Source of the DNA: an uncultured Bacilli bacterium
Lineage (GTDB): Bacteria; Bacillota_I; Bacilli_A; RF39; UBA660
Length of the DNA: 16,806 nucleotides
Assembly: GCA_947628725.1 (NCBI GenBank)
Contig: CANRAQ010000016.1
Coordinates: 1 to 16,806, forward strand
Direction: 5' to 3'
Position 1 is the first letter of the stretch; each line of letters starts with the position of its first letter. This document shows, in pieces, positions 15,876 to 16,806 of the stretch. The notes beneath the pieces are model-generated. The model searched no databases, was not told the DNA's origin, and worked only from the letters and a program-made list of their open reading frames with translations. Position numbers and translations under genes: made by a program.

Positions 15876-16634
15876 ATGAACAAGATACGAGTTCTTATGA
15901 TAGATGATAATGTACAATTAATTGAAGCAGTAAAAGAATATTTTAAAAGTAGTAATTCAATAGAAATATCTAGTGAGGCATATGATGGAGTAGAAGGACT
16001 AGAAAAGATAGAAAAAGAAGAATATGATGTAATTTTATTAGATTTAATTATGCCTAAAAAAGATGGATTATATGTTTTAGAACAAATGAAACAAAAAAAT
16101 ATAGATAGAAAAATAATAGTCACTACTAGTTATAATGCTACTGAGGTAATAAGAGAAGTATCAGATTATGGTGTTAACTATTATATGTTAAAACCATTTG
16201 AATTTAATGATTTAGAAAAAAGAATTTTAGATATGTGTAATAAGAAAAAAGAAGGAAAAAATATAGATTTACATTATAATAATATACAAATTTCTATAAC
16301 TAAAATATTACATGAACTTGGAATACCATCACATATAAAAGGATATCAATATATAAGAGATGGTGTAGGTTTAGTATTTGATAATCCTGAAATGATTGGT
16401 GGAATAACAAAAGAATTATATCCAGAACTTGCTTCTAAATTTGATACTACTGTATCAAGGGTAGAAAGAGCAATAAGACATGCTATAGAAGTAAGTTGGA
16501 ATAGAGGCGACTGGGATTTAATGGAAGAAATATTTGGTAATAGTGTAGATATAGATAAAGCTAAACCAACTAATTCAGAATTTATAGTAACAATTGCTGA
16601 TAAACTTAGATTAGATTATCATAAAGTAAGATAA
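15876..16634 (+). CDS. spo0A: Spo0A, master sporulation response regulator
   Basis: The 252-residue protein has a receiver domain with Asp10/Asp11, phospho-acceptor Asp56 in VILLDLIMP, Thr84 and Lys106 in YMLKPFEF, then a linker and the Spo0A-specific DNA-binding domain. That domain carries IPSHIKGYQYIRDG, GGITKELYPELASKFDTT, recognition helix region SRVERAIRHAIEVSW, and AKPTNSEFIVTIADKLRL near the end, all diagnostic. ATG 15876 is chosen because AAGAAGG lies 6 bases upstream and residue 1 aligns with the family; the in-frame ATG at 15834 lacks support. It normally integrates phosphorelay signals and switches on sporulation and stationary-phase genes. It is monocistronic, flanked by Spo0A-box-like sites and a strong terminator. 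Confidence 0.97.
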   Translation: MNKIRVLMIDDNVQLIEAVKEYFKSSNSIEISSEAYDGVEGLEKIEKEEYDVILLDLIMPKKDGLYVLEQMKQKNIDRKIIVTTSYNATEVIREVSDYGVNYYMLKPFEFNDLEKRILDMCNKKKEGKNIDLHYNNIQISITKILHELGIPSHIKGYQYIRDGVGLVFDNPEMIGGITKELYPELASKFDTTVSRVERAIRHAIEVSWNRGDWDLMEEIFGNSVDIDKAKPTNSEFIVTIADKLRLDYHKVR

Positions 16635-16685
16635 AAATGCAAGAATTTAAAAATTTTGAAAAAACACTTGCATTTTTTTTTTTTT
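16634..16685 (+). terminator. Terminator of spo0A
   Basis: AAAATGCAAG (16634-16643) is complementary to CTTGCATTTT (16667-16676) with a 23-base AT-rich loop, followed by a T-tract of 13 that overlaps the stem end. Confidence 0.8.
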
Positions 16686-16723
16686 GATATTATGGTAGTG
16701 GATGATAGGAGAAGTAGATATAT

Positions 16724-16806
16724 ATGAATAAAAAAGCATTCACATTAATAGAGTTACTAGCAGTAATAGTAATATTAGCCTTAATAGCCTTAATAGCAGT
16801 ACCAAT
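16724..16806 (+). CDS. Prepilin-like protein, N-terminus only (cut by window end)
   Basis: The first 27 residues are visible: MNKKA then FTLIELLAVIVILALIALIAV, a type IV prepilin signal. The prepilin peptidase site lies before Phe6, with Glu at mature position 5 and a hydrophobic helix. AGGAGAAG sits about 9 bases upstream. The remainder is off the window. It may be a pseudopilin, or a surface protein of the FGE-like type whose 3' end opens this window; that link is only suggested by common practice in AT-rich Bacilli. Confidence 0.85.
   Translation, partial: MNKKAFTLIELLAVIVILALIALIAVP

Noticed and set aside
1..16806. tRNA genes, rRNA, CRISPR arrays, IS elements with terminal inverted repeats, DGR reverse transcriptase
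   Set aside because: I looked for these and saw none; the only dispersed repeat recognised is the ~52-bp upstream element.

Overview
The window is an AT-rich bacterial chromosome segment from the Bacillota. It encodes a complete Spo0A with Spo0A-box-like sites upstream, an rpsU-yqeY pair, a C39-peptidase bacteriocin exporter and prepilin-type signal sequences. Trp is encoded by TGG and TGA appears as a stop, so the standard code applies rather than the Mycoplasma code. An uncultured gut-type Bacilli lineage is plausible, but that is inference from style, not a match.

Layout. (1) 1-1257: 3' part of a large surface-type protein with a formylglycine-generating-enzyme-like (FGE / C-type-lectin fold) C-terminus. 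The final ~45 codons look like the variable region of a diversity-generating retroelement (DGR). (2) 1425-2255: a PD-(D/E)XK (Rpn/PDDEXK_2-type) nuclease gene, convergent with pyrG (2284-3888, minus strand) across a shared terminator. (3) 4176-7136: a compact bacteriocin-like locus. It holds a peptidase-containing ABC exporter, a small one-TM accessory protein, two double-glycine leader peptides with GxxxG motifs, and a third unlisted overlapping ORF whose C-terminus resembles peptide 2. A strong terminator closes the locus. (4) 7270-11292: housekeeping genes rpsU, yqeY, lysS, a histidine phosphatase and ackA. (5) 11386-15762: nrnA-like DHH phosphoesterase, pgk, a YbhN-type membrane protein and a GT4 glycosyltransferase, tightly packed or overlapping. 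(6) 15788-16634: Spo0A-box-like sites and spo0A, closed by a terminator. (7) 16724-16806: start of a prepilin-like protein running off the window.

A nearly identical ~52-bp element (1342-1393 and 4109-4161) lies directly in front of both the nuclease gene and the bacteriocin exporter. It contains a one-mismatch Spo0A-box-like core, so these two otherwise unrelated accessory units may share a control signal. The most interesting parts are the bacteriocin locus with its leaderless third peptide, the DGR-like variable tail, and the shared leader element. The rest is ordinary core metabolism and translation.
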